This document shows, piece after piece, positions 43,196-55,756 of a DNA stretch of 64,000 nt; the stretch's first letter is position 1; every line of letters begins with the position of its first letter. The notes below the pieces were generated by a model that saw only the letters and a list, made by a program, of their open reading frames with translations, made no database searches and was not told the origin of the DNA. Source of the DNA: Chinchilla lanigera (Eukaryota > Chordata > Mammalia > Rodentia > Chinchillidae); the NCBI RefSeq assembly GCF_000276665.1, contig NW_004955435.1, positions 724,858-788,857 on the forward strand, in the 5' to 3' direction. A program made the translations under genes and the position numbers.

Positions 43196-43240
43196 AACAG
43201 TGAGCCTTTAGGTGCTTTTACACGACCTAATGCTAGGAGG

Positions 43241-44205
43241 TTGATGTAAAGTGTTGAATGGGATAGACAGAACTTCCCCTGTGGAACCCTCTGATTTATC
43301 CAGGGAGATGATGAAAAAAGCAATTTCAGTAAAGCATGCAAAGTTCTGCAATGGGGTAGCCATGTTAACAAGTAGTTGCTAGGCAAATGTGCGGCAATGG
43401 CCCTCAGCCCAGAGCTGTCCCAGGGATGATGTGGGGGACCAGGGGTAGCAAGCTGCACAGTCCAGCAGGAATGACATTAGCCTGAGACCGAAGGAATAAT
43501 CCAGCATCAGGGAGAGAAGATGGAAGCAGCAGTGACTCAGGGTGAGGGTTAGAACATTCCTCATCCGAAGACATGAATTTCCTTGTGGCTGAAAACCAAG
43601 GTGTTTTAAAACTTTTAAGGATTTTAGATACATCTTAAGTCTAGTGGAAAGAGTATTTAAAGCAGTAAGATTATTGGATGTGAATGTGAAGAAATCAATA
43701 GATTTTGTATACATTCATGTACATATTAATAACAATCGTTTAAATGTCACCGAGAGACAAACATTAGCGGTAATGAGAATAACGGCACTTTTGAAGTGCT
43801 CCAAAGTCTGTACTGCGTCATTCTGCAGAAACTGTCTCCTAGTCTGGTGTTCTTTTTGCCGCAGTATTTCTAGAAACTTCAATTACTGTGCAATTTATAA
43901 ATCACTGAAGCGTGTTCTGTCCCTCAGGGGCTCCCAGTCCATTTTCTTTCCACTTACAAAAGGGAGATGGGCATCACTTAGCTGCTGCCAGGAGGGTGCC
44001 TGCTGGTGTGCAGCACAGGATGACCTCTCCGAGCAGGTCGCCAGAGCAGGGGCTTCTCACCACAGCTCCTGGGGAACGGCAGGGGCCACTTGAGTCTGGG
44101 CCCTTTTTTCTGATACACTAGTCTTTAACCTGGATGAACTTATTTCCAGGAACTTCTTGTTCTACTTGTATGTTCTCGCTATTTAAAATTCTTTGCACTC
44201 AGAAG
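43241..44205. other. unique DNA
   Basis: A 149-codon plus frame at 43,644-44,093 shows no recognisable domain. No gene is called. Confidence 0.4.
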
Positions 44206-44406
44206 CTTATCTGTGTGGTGGCGTGCACCTAAAATGCCAGCAGTCTGGGAGGCTGGGTAGCAGGACTGAAACTGAGCTGAGTCTAGCCAACAGGGCAGTT
44301 TAGCAAGACCCTGCCCCGAAATAAAATATAAAAAAGGGCTGGGAATGTAGCCCAGCGTGAAGACCCTGGGTTCAATCTCCACTACTAAAAAAAGACAAAA
44401 GAAAAA
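44206..44406 (+). mobile_element. composite B1-ID (B1-dID type) SINE
   Basis: The B1 part ('GGTGGCGTGCACCTAAAATG CCAGCAGTCTGGGAGGCTG ... AAGACCCTGCCCCG') is followed by an ID-derived part ('GGGCTGGGAATGTAGCCCAG', 'CCCTGGGTTCAATCTCC') and an A-rich tail. Confidence 0.85.
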
Positions 44407-45019
44407 ACCTCATTTGCTTTCCAGTTCTGGATCGTTTCCCTTGTGCACATACTGTACCGGGTAAAATATTGATATTTTCAAATGCAATTTTATGATTCTA
44501 CGGACATGCACGTAACTTTGGCAACATGCTTGCCACAATGAGTGCCTTTCCATCAGCAAAGACAAGGCGTGTGGACACCTCAGACATTGGCTAGTAGAAG
44601 AAATTCTCTAACCCTTGGTTAAATGACCTAACATGCTGCTTTGGAATTATCATAACACCTTTGGGAAAGACATTTATCTCTCTGTGTTTAATTTTCTAGG
44701 GCTATAGCTTCAAGAAAAAAATGTAAAGACCCAAAGAGGATTTATTTGCTCAATACTTTCTCTGGTGATATTTTTATTTTGTATTAAACATACATACTAT
44801 ATAAATTCAGTACTTCTACGTTTTATCATAGTTTAGGAATATTTAAAATATCACATACTATCAGCATAAGCATGAAACTTGCTTACTGAGTTCCTTCCTG
44901 AGCTGATTCCAGACACTTCCTAACTCGGGACAAATTGCACATGCAAAATGAAGATGAAGTGCCAACATCGAGCAAGGCAAATGCATGTCGCCGTGAGCAC
45001 GGCTAGAAACGAAGGAGGA
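44407..45019. other. unique DNA
   Basis: No confident repeat apart from a MIR-like scrap near 44,650-44,700. Confidence 0.4.
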
Positions 45020-45130
45020 GCATTGGGTTTACAGTAAGAAAAACCGGGTTTGCAACCCGACTTTGCTAATTAGCAGCAGTGGGACCCTGGATAACCCTAA
45101 GGCTCGCTTTTCGCAGACTTCTGGGACAAT
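45020..45130 (-). mobile_element. MIR SINE, antisense
   Basis: 'CGGGTTTGCAACCCGACTTT GCTAATTAGCAGC', 'GGGACCCTGGATAACC' and 'AAGGCTCGCTTTTCGCAG' follow the antisense MIR core in order. Confidence 0.6.
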
Positions 45131-45149
45131 GCATTCACGCCTTATTTCC

Positions 45150-45540
45150 TTTCACATCCATCCACTATGAGTTCATTCACTCACTAACAAGCCTTTACTG
45201 AGTGCCTACTGTGGGGAGACATTTTGGTGCCTATATAGCCCTAACAGAGCGCTGCACAAGCCAAAGGAGACGATCACACCCAGCACTGCCACGGGTCAAG
45301 GGCTCACCATGCGCGTGGTCTTTACCTGATCATCTCCGTTGCACAGGCAGTATGAGCTGTCGGCGTGGCTTTAGGTGCGTTCTCGGGTAGTCCTCTCAGA
45401 GCCTGGGAAATTCTGACCCTCGGTGTACACATGAGATAAGTGAAGCACAGTTGAGAAACTCACTCAGAGTGGGAGGACTTGTAAGAAGCTGACTAGAACT
45501 CGAACCAAGGCAGATCTGACTCAAAAGACCCAGTTTTCCA
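45150..45540 (+). mobile_element. L2-like fragment followed by a MIR
   Basis: 'GTTCATTCACTCACTAACAA GCCTTTACTGAGTGCCTACT' (45,170-45,215) is L2-like. 45,410-45,540 ('GAGATAAGTGAAGCACAG', 'AGAAACTCACTCAGAGTGGG', 'GAACTCGAACCAAGGCAG') is MIR-like. Confidence 0.5.
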
Positions 45541-45828
45541 GGCCTGTCAATATGGAAGTTCGTTAGAAATAGGGAGTTCTACAGAATGAGAACCATTATT
45601 TACTATTATTGTTACCATACTCATTTGTGATACTATAAAAACAGTCCAAAACCAAACACGAAAGAGGAAATGGGCTTGCTTATGTTACTGTAGGAATTCT
45701 CATTACAGTGCTTTTGGTTCCTGTTTCTGCAGCTTGAGATTCCCTTTTTTTTCCCAGATGGGCACACCGCGCTGCTGTTCTTTTTCTGTCTGCAGATCAT
45801 GGCTGGGCTGTTGGTAAGCATGTTGTTT

Positions 45829-45848
45829 AAAAAAAAAAAAAAAAAAAA
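45829..45848. repeat. poly-A tract (20 A)
   Basis: Twenty consecutive A, then a short A-rich mixture to about 45,873. It could be an orphan retrotransposon tail. The preceding sequence is not recognised. Confidence 0.9.
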
Positions 45849-45873
45849 GAAACTAACAACAGCAACAAAAAAA

Positions 45874-46389
45874 ACCCTGAAATGATTTCAGGGCAGAATC
45901 ACCATGTCAAGGAGGTTGTGTACATCCTTCATGATGAAAATGCCAATTTCTTATAAAAAGGCAGAACTCCACATTTTAAAAGGTTGAATGTAATGTTATT
46001 TAACTAATTTCATATGACTACCTTTAGGTCACTGAAAAAAGTCCAAATATAAGAATAGTCTCTGGAGTCTGTAACATTTTCGTGTGATTCAAGAATAGCT
46101 AAATTCTAATTCGTTTTAACCTCTTGCCTTTTGGCATTTGGGCTCTTCTGACAGGAAGTGTGTGTCCATTGTGAGATTTGTTAGGAAAGGAATTGTCAGT
46201 TTAATCAGGAATCTGTTTTTATTACATCTTTGGCAGCTAAAGAAGATCCCAAGGTTTTGACACAAAGAACATACATTATTTAAATAGATTTATTGGAAAT
46301 TTTGTTGAAATATAATGTTAAAATATTTTTAAAATCGTAAGTATATTTTAACAAAACAATATTACCATACCCCAAAAACTTCACGCATG
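45874..46389. other. unique AT-rich DNA
   Basis: Nothing recognised. Confidence 0.4.
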
Positions 46390-47033
46390 CCTTCTTTCAG
46401 GTATGCTAGATCCAGAAGTAACTGCTATTCTGATTTCTATTTTAATACTTTAGTTTCTGCTTTTGGACTGTTTATAAATGAAAATAAAATTCTATAATAT
46501 TCTCCTTTTTGTGACTGGCTTCATTCATTCAACACTATGTTTATGGAGTTCATCTATGCTGCTCTGTGTAGTGGAAGTTCGTTCTTCCTTATAGCTGTGA
46601 AATGTCTCGTAAGGAATGAGTCTACCACAATTATTTCTCACCCATTCCACTTTGCATAGGCATTTGGCTTGTTTCCAGTTTGTGGCTGTTAAAATTATTG
46701 ATGCCTTGAAATACCTGTGTATAAGCTTGTCTCTTGAGCATATACTGAGGGTGTGTGCTGGCTATAAAGTTATTTATATTTTCAGCTTTAGTAAATACTG
46801 CTACTTTTTCGAATGGTTGTGCAATTTTAAAAATCCCACCCTCAATATATAAGAGTTTCTGTTATTCTGTATCTTTGGTGGACTTTTTAATGTTAGCCAT
46901 GCTAATGTACAGTGGTATGTCATTATCATTTGTTTATATTTCCCTAATGACTAATGAGGTTGAACACGTCCTTATATTTTTATTGGCTATTTGTATGTTT
47001 TCTTTTGTAATATGTTTCATAGTACTTGAAAAA
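46390..47033 (-). mobile_element. L1M-type LINE ORF2/3' end, antisense
   Basis: Antisense landmarks: 'TTTGTGACTGGCTTCATTCA', 'GAGTTCATCTATGCTGCTCT', 'CATTTGGCTTGTTTCCAGTT', 'AATGGTTGTGCAATTTTAAA', 'TTTCCCTAATGACTAATGAG GTTGAACACG'. The frames at 46,616-47,078 are antisense noise. Confidence 0.75.
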
Positions 47034-47462
47034 AATATGCTCCCAAAGACATCTGTGTCCTACTTCCCAGACCTGTGACTATGTCAGGTTACATGGCAAA
47101 GGAGAATTAAGACTGCATGTGAAATTAAGGTTTGCAACCAACAGAATGTAAAACAGATTATCCTGTATTACCTAGGTGAGCCTAGTGTAATCACAAAGGC
47201 TCTAAGAGTGGAAGGAGAAATCAGAAGAGAGAAGCAGGGGTGGCAGTGCAAGAAGGACCCAGCCAGTGTCACTGGGACTGAAGACAGAAGACCAGCCCAT
47301 GAACCAAGAAAGCCACCCTGTCCTTTACAGCTCTGAAAGACACAGAAATGGATTTCACCCCGAAACTCCACAAGCACCACAGCCATGCTGACACCTTGGC
47401 ACCAGTGAAGTAATGCTGATGTTTAGGCTACAGACCCATAAGATAATAAATTTCTGTTGTTT
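47034..47462 (+). mobile_element. MLT1-type ERVL-MaLR LTR
   Basis: MLT1 order is clear: 'TGTGAAATTAAGG', 'GATTATCCTGTATTACCTAG GTGAGCCTAGTGTAATCACA', 'AGCCATGCTGACACCTTGGC' and 'GACCCATAAGATAATAAATT TCTGTTGTTTT'. Confidence 0.85.
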
Positions 47463-48043
47463 TTGTAAAAGGAAACTGAAACATGTCTTCAAGTCTTTTT
47501 GCTCAAATTTTCCTCAGGTAGGTCTTTTGCTTTGCAGATTCTCCATATATTATGGATGTGAGGACTTTCTTGGGCTTGTTTAGTATTTTGCATCCACATT
47601 CTATTTGATCCCAGCTTAATTAAGACAACCATTATTCCACTCTTTCTGTGAATCTGACTTTTTAGATTGCACATGTGTTGGTAAGATCATAGACTATTTC
47701 ATTGGTCTGAGTCATTTCACTCAGTAATTCCTTCAGGTTTCATATATATTTTTGCAAATGACAAGATTTTTCTTCTCTCTCTTTCTCTCTGACATTTTCT
47801 TTATTCATTTATCTGTCAGTGGACGCTGAGGTTCTTTCCACGTTTTTGCTATTGCGAATAGTGTTGCAGTGAACATGAGAAGGCAGATACCTCTTCATAC
47901 CTGGTTTTGTTTCATTGCAGTTCTATTTTTAAATTTCTGGGGACCTTTCATACTGTTTTCCACAATGGCTATAGCAATTTACAGTCCCCAGATGTACGCA
48001 AGAGTTCTGCATCCTTACTGCAATTGTTGCTTTCTTGTATTTT

Positions 48044-48125
48044 CTTCCAGTGCCTGGGGTCGAATTTAAGGCCTCACACGTGTTGGTCAGGCGCTCACTG
48101 CTGTGCTGTGAACGTAGCCCTCGTC
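48044..48125 (-). mobile_element. ID-like SINE, antisense
   Basis: 'GTGCCTGGGGTCGAATTTAA GGCCTCACACG' is an antisense B box region and 'CGCTCACTGCTGTGCTGTGA ACGTAGCCC' an antisense A box region, followed by a T-rich tail. It interrupts the antisense L1. Confidence 0.7.
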
Positions 48126-48962
48126 TTTTTCTTTTTCAGTAGTCATCCTAACAATTGTGAACACTATCTTATTGTGCTTTTCACTTGCATTTCTTGATTC
48201 ATCATGTTGAGCATTTTTTACGTATCTGTTGTTCACCTGTATGTCTTCTTTGAAAAAATGTTTATTCAGGGCTTTTATCCACTGTTTAATCAGGTTATTT
48301 TTTTTTATGTCTGAGTTATATCAATTCCTAATATACTTTGGATATTAATTCCTTATCAGGTAGATAAGTATTTTCTTTTGCTCCATGGATTGCCCCTCAC
48401 TCATTTGATTGTTGCCTTGATTGTGTCGAAGCTTGTTAGTTTGATGCAGTCCCATTTGTTTATTTTTGTGTTTTTTGCCTGACTTTTGGCATAAAAAATC
48501 ATTTGCAATACCAGTGTCTAGGAGTTTTATTCCCTATATTTTCTTCTAGGAAATTTTATGGTCTTGGTTCTTATATTTTACGCTTTAACCCATTTTGTGT
48601 TAGTTTCTGAATGTCACGTAAGAAGATAAAGTTCAATTTCACTCTTGCATGGGTGCATTTCTTCTTAACACTATTTATTGGAAAGAGTATGCTTTCTCCA
48701 TTATGTAGTCTTGTTAAATTCTTAATCTTATATATGTGGATTTATTTCTAGAATCTTGATTCTGTTCCTTTGGTCTATGAGTTTGCTTGAATGGTAGTAT
48801 CGACCTGTTTGGGTTATTCTAGCTTTGCAATATAATTTGAAATTAGTAAACAGGTTGCCTCTTGCTTTGTTCTTTCTCCAAGTTGATTTGGTCTTTGTGA
48901 TCTTTTCTGTTTTCATATGCTTAAGAGAGAGTCACATAATTTTCCTTTCTTGTAACATTCTT

Positions 48963-49065
48963 TTTTGTTGTTGTTGTTTTGTTTCTCTTCTGGTACCAGG
49001 AATCGAATTCACTACCTTGTACTTGCCGGGCAGGTGCTTTTGCCACTGAGCTAAATCCCAGTCCC
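48963..49065 (-). mobile_element. ID SINE, antisense, young-looking
   Basis: A T-rich tail, then 'TCTGGTACCAGGAATCGAAT', 'CACTGAGCTAAATCCCAG'. TCTTGTAACATTCTT flanks it perfectly at 48,948-48,962 and 49,066-49,080. Confidence 0.93.
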
Positions 49066-49430
49066 TCTTGTAACATTCTTGTTGAGCTTTGGTAATAAAG
49101 TATTGCTGGCTAAATTAAAAATCACTTTGGGATGTAATCTCATTGTAAGATCACTGCTCCATATATGTTAAATTTTGATGAATTCTCCAATAAAGACATA
49201 CGGGTCTTGAGTTTTATTTCTGATAATTTTGGTTGAAGAATTTAATTTGTTTAATAGTAGGTTTATAAAATTTTCTATTTGTCATATGTTATTTTTGGTA
49301 AGCTGTATTTTTCAAGGAAAATGTCTTCTAAATTTTCAAGATAATTTTCACAAAGTGATTCACGGTGTCTTCCTTTAGAAATATTTGTGAAATGTGTAGT
49401 GATGACTTTTTACATTTGATAGCATTTGCC

Positions 49431-49449
49431 TTTTTTTTTTTTTTTTTTT
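49431..49449. repeat. poly-T tract
   Basis: Nineteen consecutive T inside the antisense L1 region. It may mark the tail of a small antisense insertion, but nothing recognisable follows. Confidence 0.85.
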
Positions 49450-50430
49450 ACAGCAATGAGCTTTGCTAGAAGTTTGTGAATTTCAAAATTTTAGAAAATA
49501 AACAATTGGTTTTGATGATTTTCCCCATTATATGTGGATTTTGTTTCACCAATTTATGTTCTTGCATTTACAGTATTTCCTGCCTTCTAATTAGTTTGAC
49601 TTACTATTTTTTTAGAAGAACTTAATTTACTACTCTAGCCTTTCTTCTCTGATATATTGCATTTTAAGGCTAAAAATAGTCTGTAAGCAACACCTTTGCT
49701 ACAAACCACAAGTCTTGATTTTTTGTTTCACTCAGTTAACCTTTAAAATAATTTCCAGCTTGACTTTTTTCATCAATAGAGCTACTTAAAAGTATGCTGC
49801 TTAACTTCCATGTGTAAGATTTTCTAGTTGTCTTGTTATTGATTCTAGATTAATTCCACAGAGTACATTCTCTTTTTGTTTCATTCCTTTGAAATGTTTT
49901 GAGATATACACACATTTCAGCCAAGCATATTATCAATTTGTGTAAATGTTCATGTTGAACTAAAATGATATGCATTCCATAATTACTGTAAGCAGCATTC
50001 TACATACATCAAATAGGCTTAGTTTCTTAAAAATAGTGTTAAAAAATCTTAGGCCCTATAATATTTTAATATCTGCTTGCTCAATCAGATGTTGAAAATG
50101 ATGTTTTAACGCCTACTATGATCATAGATTTATCTAGTTCCTTTAATGCTGTTAGGCTTTATTTAAATTTTTGAAATTATAATATTAAGTACATATGTTT
50201 AAATAATCATGTTCTTTTCCTTGGATTTGGATCTTTTAGCACCACAAATTTTCCCTTTTGATCTTTACTAATGCTCTTTATTGTAAAAGCTGCTTTGTTT
50301 GACGTTAGCTTTGTGATATTCACTTTCTTTGGTTAGCATTTTCGTAGCGTATTGGTACCCCTTATGTATGGTCCTACATTTTCTTGGCTTTTCAAATAAT
50401 TTTAAATGTTATTTCTGGTTCCAGAAATAA

Positions 50431-51829
50431 TTATACAGAAATAAAATGTAGAACTTCCCTCTAACAAATATTTGGGCCTGAACAGCAGCTGCTCTCACTT
50501 CCTGGGCTCACCAGGGAAACTGTTAGTAACCAGCACGACGAGGGAAGTTACTGCACTTGAAGATTAAAATAAACAAGCAGCAAGGCAAAACTCAAATCGC
50601 ATACAACAGGGAATGCATCAGGTTTTCCTCTACATATCGAACGTTAGAAAACAGTATCTGGTGCATTCTGGGGGAGTGTTTGCCCCAGTAATTTTTGCAT
50701 GATCACATTTCTTCAAATCATAACAAATGTGTCTATGTGTAGGAAAACTACAAGCATAGGACCTCTGAAAAGAAAACAGAGCTGGATCATATAATCTAGT
50801 CAACTGAGAGATAAAACAGAATACAAATTTTTGAAATGTCAAAATATTAGTGATGAGCATTTCATTCATCTGAATATGAAACTAAAATTTTCAACTGGTC
50901 TCCGGTAATGGAGTGTAAGTACTATAAACCTTAACTTTATGCAAGTAAAACAAGAGTGAACAGAAGTGGAGGATGTGCAAGTGTTGCCATCTCATGCCAG
51001 GTTTTAGTAAGAGTCAACAGTCTGCCCAAAGCTAAAATATTAAGCTTAAATGTGTTCATAATGGTTTAATTAACTTGAGATATTTTTAAGAGTAATTTTG
51101 CTTGTGCTGAAGAAACACCTGAAATTTCATTTTCACTTCCTATTTAGTTAATTCAAGTATAATAAAAATTACCATTATATATACAAAGAAAGACAGGCAG
51201 AAAACAGTGACCTCTAGTTATGAACTATAGCTACTTGGGGATGGTTAGTTTTTGGTGATTATTTCTAACTTTTTCATTGTTCTTTTTCTTATAGCTTAAC
51301 TTTTACTTTTCTTATCATAAGCATGTATCATTTTTACAAAATTTTTAAAGTCATTTTCTAAAAGAAAGTCAGAGAGAGAGCAATAGAGTCATCTTTAGCT
51401 AGAAGAATTTTTCTCACCTTTTTCTCAATTACTTTTACAGAGAAACTCTCTATTTTATCTTAAAAGAAGCCACTGATTGAATTATTCTTTGTCATGGTGA
51501 GCCTAATGTGATCAATTTTTATTTGGGTTTCACTAATGAAGAGTGAATTTTTTCTCTCTGCAACTCCTAGCATTCACCATCGCTCAGTGTAACCTTTCAT
51601 ATCGCAGGCTCCCCGTTTCAAGTCAGGTCTGTCATCTCTTCTTCTTAGATCTAGAAACAGACAGTGTCACCAAAAGGACACTCTCTGAGGAGCAGGATGG
51701 TGGTGGGATGCTAGTGGTTTGAAAGCCCATCAGATTGACAGCCGTTCTGCCAAGCACTACAGCAGAGAGTCAAAGAATTAAAATGCAGAGCCTCCTATTG
51801 TATGTTGCGAGATGGGGAGGACAGGAAAC
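50431..51829. other. unique AT-rich DNA
   Basis: No recognised repeat or gene. Confidence 0.4.
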
Positions 51830-52020
51830 ATTGGCTCGCAGATATAGAGCACCTGATGTGTGCAGGCATGGTCACAAGAACCCTGTGAGCTTTGCCTTGC
51901 TAATCTCCTCATACACACCAAGGGCTCAGGGAGTTGCAGAGGTTAGATGAACCATCTCTGGCCATGTGGCCAGCCAGGAAAGCTCTGACACTGAAGCCTG
52001 TGCCCTGCTGTGTCCTTCTT
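51830..52020 (+). mobile_element. MIR SINE
   Basis: 'TATAGAGCACCTGATGTGTG CAGGCATGG', 'AGAACCCTGTGAGCTTTGCC', 'CAGGGAGTTGCAGAGGTTAG', 'GCCATGTGGCCAGCCAGGAA' and 'GAAGCCTGTGCCCTGCTGTG' follow MIR order almost end to end. Confidence 0.75.
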
Positions 52021-53269
52021 TCTCTCTCTATTGCTGCCGAGAAAATGTTCCTAGATTCTTTCCCTTTCCTCTGTGTCTGTTGCTGGCAGTGGAAGTGTTT
52101 CTATCATCTTTTTCTTCCTAATTTGCAATTTTGTTTATTGCACTTTTAAACGTTCTTAAAAGTTTTGCCTTTGATACAGATAGCAAATGTTTTGCTCCAA
52201 ACTCTTTTGAAGAATTACTACCAAGACAGTAGAAGCAGTTAGATCTGGCTAGAGCTGAAATTTAATGGCAAAATGAGATCAAACCTACAAAGAGTTAATT
52301 ATTCTACCACTAATTTAGTGTAGTCTTCTTGGGGGGAAAAAGCCTTCTTTATTCTGGCAAGAAGCCTGTAGAAAAGGGACGATCTGTCACAGACTCATGA
52401 AACGCAGTAATTAAGGTCTGAAATGCTTCCCAATCAAAGAACAGGACGAGATTAGTGAGTTAACTGTTTAAAGAGCATCCCTTGTGAAATGGCATTGCCA
52501 CTGTATGTTTTTCAATTGAATTGATTTAATTTCTTACTATTTGCTTCTAAGTAGGAATTAAAGCTTCCATTAGGAATTGCTAATGTTGCCCATTCTGGAT
52601 TCCCTTACCCAGGATGGAGAAAAAGAAAAAAACTAAGGCAGTGTATATCTTATATACATGGTAGACAAAGCCTGGTCACAGGGCTAATTTTGCAACAGGC
52701 AGGAGTAACGAACAATGAATGAGCTCACATCTTGCTTACACGTCTAATTTTTAAATTAATCATTTATATTCTCCAAGTTAGATGCTATGCTTTCATAAGA
52801 AACATTAAAATGCATAAGTAAATGAAAATATGTGTTTTGTTCCAAAAGTATGCTATTTCATGTGTTTCATTTCTTGATGGAGACTCTGTTGGCTAACACA
52901 TTGTGTAATGACACCTGTAACTCACACATGGTAATTTAATTTAGTAACAGTTGATTTCCCTTTATAATAAAACAAGCACCTGAACTCGGCTTCGTGTATT
53001 GGTTCATTGTCTTTCTTATTGCCACTTTTAACCAGTGTTTAAGCTTCAGCTAGGATATCTAGTTTGCTTAAAAAGCATAGCATATGAACAAAAATGTTGA
53101 AATTGTCACTTTCTTTTTCACCCCATGAGATTTTTTTTTAATATTTTCAACATGCAGGTATTTATTGCTTATAGTAAGGGAGTGATTTGGTTAACTAGTA
53201 ATTAGGCCTAATGCAGACCAAGAATAGGACATTTTTACTTACTTTTTAAAATAATTAATCACCTCAGTT
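52021..53269. other. unique DNA; 52,330-52,620 is a candidate conserved element
   Basis: No repeat is recognised. 52,400-52,620 contains homeodomain-type TAATTAAGG and 'TTCAATTGAATTGATTTAAT' palindromic AT motifs. Any conservation is untested. Confidence 0.35.
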
Positions 53270-53450
53270 TCTGATAAATGTAACTGCTAATATTCATTTT
53301 TGAGGAACTAAGCCATTTTGAAGTCGTCTTTTTTAATTCTTTCAGCAGCCCTGTGAGGAATGTGTGAGTATCCTAGTTTTCTACATCAGGGGTCTGAAAT
53401 TAGGTGCAATAACTTGCCCAGGGTCATGGAGAGCAAGATTTACCTAAATA
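53270..53450 (+). mobile_element. MIR SINE
   Basis: 'CAGCAGCCCTGTGAGGAATG', 'GAGTATCCTAGTTTTCTACA', 'GGTGCAATAACTTGCCCAGG GTCATGGAG' match MIR order. Confidence 0.7.
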
Positions 53451-55549
53451 GTTTAACCATGAAGACTAAATTTTCAACTCTCTTTAGAGATACGCATGGT
53501 AGATGTGTGTAGTGAGTAGAAAGAGGAGGAAACTTTCCAAGGAGCTAAGATTATGCCCTAAGAAAGGCAGCTTAAGTAGGAGGACGCGCCTTCTGTTTGT
53601 ATTGAATTCCAGATGACTTCAGTCAGTGGGATGAGAGAGGACACTTTAGGTTTTATGCCCCGCGAGGTTATGGTGACAGGAGTGTTATGGAGGAACACAG
53701 CAAATGGAAAGCCAATTGTTCATGGAACTCAAGGGACATGCTCCTCATCTCCTTTCCTCCTTATTCTGCTACTCTTAAAATTCATTTTAGACCCTTTCAC
53801 CTAACTATCGGCTTATCATATTACTCCCTCATGCAATCCATTTTACACTCAAAAATGTTTCTGACACTGGAGAAATTGTGATATTCAGTGGATCAAGATC
53901 CTGAACGATTTTGTGCTTCTTAGTACGATCCAGAAGTCTTTGGAGAAACTGTGGCCTCTGGCACAATATTTTCACTCGAATGAATTTAGTTTTCTATGAT
54001 CTCAGTGGTATTTAACAATAAATCCTGAACTACTTGTTTAGCAAAAGCAGTGGGAAAATGGATGTCAAGTCCATTAATCACAGATGAAGAAAATGCTCTG
54101 GGTTGGAATGTCAACCACGCATTAGCTGTGCCTTGCACTCTAAAATCTATTCAAATGACCCCCTGATTAGGTCAGCTTTTCTTGTGCTCTGAGAAAATTT
54201 AAAAACACAAACCCGCATTTAAAGTATCATAATCCTGACGATACTGCAGGCTCTATGTGGCAGGTATTTGGTACAAGGAGAGCCATAAGCAGTGTCTACA
54301 TAGTGTTCCCCTCATAGCTGTCAGCTTGATCAGATCACATACAAATCAATATGAAGCTGCATGTTCTGTAAAGTGAATATGTCCATTAGATGAGAAGTGT
54401 TTCAGGGTAATTTAAAATAGTCTGGAAATACCCATTTGTAACTGAAGGATGTATTTAAAACTGATTTTGGAGAAAATAAAAGTGAGCAAAATGGTGTTTA
54501 CTTCTTATATTCTAGATAAAAGGAAGCACTAGAAAAAAATCTGAATTGCACCTATCATAAGTGAAATAGCCAAAAATGTGATGCTGGCATTTGCTATTGC
54601 TGTAGAAGTAGGGTCATATTAACCGCTAACCATTGGAAAGTTGCAAATGCCTGTTTGCAGATTCCTGGTATAAATGCATAGCTGCACTGTTGAGCGCATT
54701 CACAACCTGTGAATCACTAAAGACTTGGGAGGCAGCATCTCGTCCCTGGCAGATGCTGTCCGCATGCCTCAGCTGTCCTGGTGGTGTTCACAAACAGAGA
54801 AGGCAAATAAAGACTCCAGAGCACTTGAATTAGAGCGGTTTTCAAATGAAATGCATTTAAAAATGTGTTTCAGTGAAGTTGCAAAATGATGTTATTGTTG
54901 TGTTTGTCTTCTGCTAAAAATGAGGCTTTTTTAAAAAAACAGCAACACAGACACTAAATAGGGAAGGAGAATTGGGAGATGCCGGAATGTTTGATGATAT
55001 GCCTTCCTTGCTGGGCACTGGGAAATGACACAGTTGTCATTCGCATTAGCAAAATGTAAAGCACTAGCTGAGCAATGCCAGGGTTCTCTTACAGAGGAAA
55101 CCAAAACTACTTTGCTCCTCATATTAGCTTACTGAATGCCGCACTGCAGGGAGGTTTGATGTGTATGGAGGGGTACAATGGAGAAGTTATAGGAAACGAT
55201 CTGGGAAGACTATGATTTGACAAATGTAATGAACAAATCCAAAAGGCAGAAATACTGTAATGTCCACGGAAAACCACCCTACCCAACCATTGCGGCACCC
55301 AGAGCAACACTATTTTCTTTCTTGTTGTGTACCATCTAGTGTGGCTATGGATGTTCCTGAGATTGCTCACCTTTCCTGCCGTTCTCAGTCCTGTCATTTC
55401 CCATGTTCATTCTTGGAAGGAACTCTTAGAAGATACAGAAACTACAGAGACCTGCTTGTTCACAGATGACCTATTCTGACTTATCCTTCCCATAAATGGT
55501 TTTATTTTTTTATCTTAAGATCCATTTACTTCATAAAACTGTTTTACTA
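53451..55549. other. unique DNA; 54,060-54,420 is a candidate conserved element
   Basis: No interspersed repeat is recognised over about 2 kb. Short frames (up to 92 codons) have no recognisable domains. Confidence 0.35.
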
Positions 55550-55756
55550 CAGTGGCACACACCTGTAATCTCAGTACTGTGGGAGGGGGAGGCAGAAGGA
55601 TCTCAAATTCCATCCCAGTCTGGGCAATTTAGCAATTTAACAAAATCATGTCTCAAAATATAATCATCATCATCATCATCATCATCATGGAAAGGACTGG
55701 GAATGTAGCTCAGCACAAAGCCCTGGGTTCAATCTCTAGTGCTGAAAAAACAAAGT
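55550..55756 (+). mobile_element. composite B1-ID (B1-dID type) SINE with an ATC microsatellite
   Basis: The B1 part ('AGTGGCACACACCTGTAATC TCAGTACTGTGGGAGG') and the ID part ('ACTGGGAATGTAGCTCAGCA', 'CCCTGGGTTCAATCTCTAGT') are separated by (ATC)n at 55,663-55,688, in place of the usual short A-rich linker. Confidence 0.85.
55663..55688. repeat. (ATC)n microsatellite
   Basis: Nearly nine perfect ATC units inside the SINE linker. Confidence 0.95.

Larger units (their letters stand above)
47600..50430 (-). mobile_element. L1MA-like LINE ORF2, antisense, split by two ID SINEs
   Basis: It is read antisense from the ORF2 end toward the EN region: 'GTCATTTCACTCAGTAATTC CTTCAGG', 'ATTGCGAATAGTGTTGCAGT GAACATG', 'TCCATGGATTGCCCCTCAC', 'AGCTTGTTAGTTTGATGCAG TCCCATTTG', 'TTGGTCTATGAGTTTG', then the 'CTTGTTATTGATTCTAGATT AATTCC' and later 'CCTACTATGATCATAG' EN-side text. 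A second copy, distinct from 46,390-47,033, since both cover the same ORF2 end. Confidence 0.75.

Noticed and set aside
43644..44093. 149-codon plus-strand frame as a gene
   Set aside because: No recognisable family; an overlapping frame of 69 codons is equally open, as expected by chance.
45829..45873. Processed pseudogene with a poly-A tail
   Set aside because: The sequence upstream of the A-run shows no coding resemblance, and no TSD was found.
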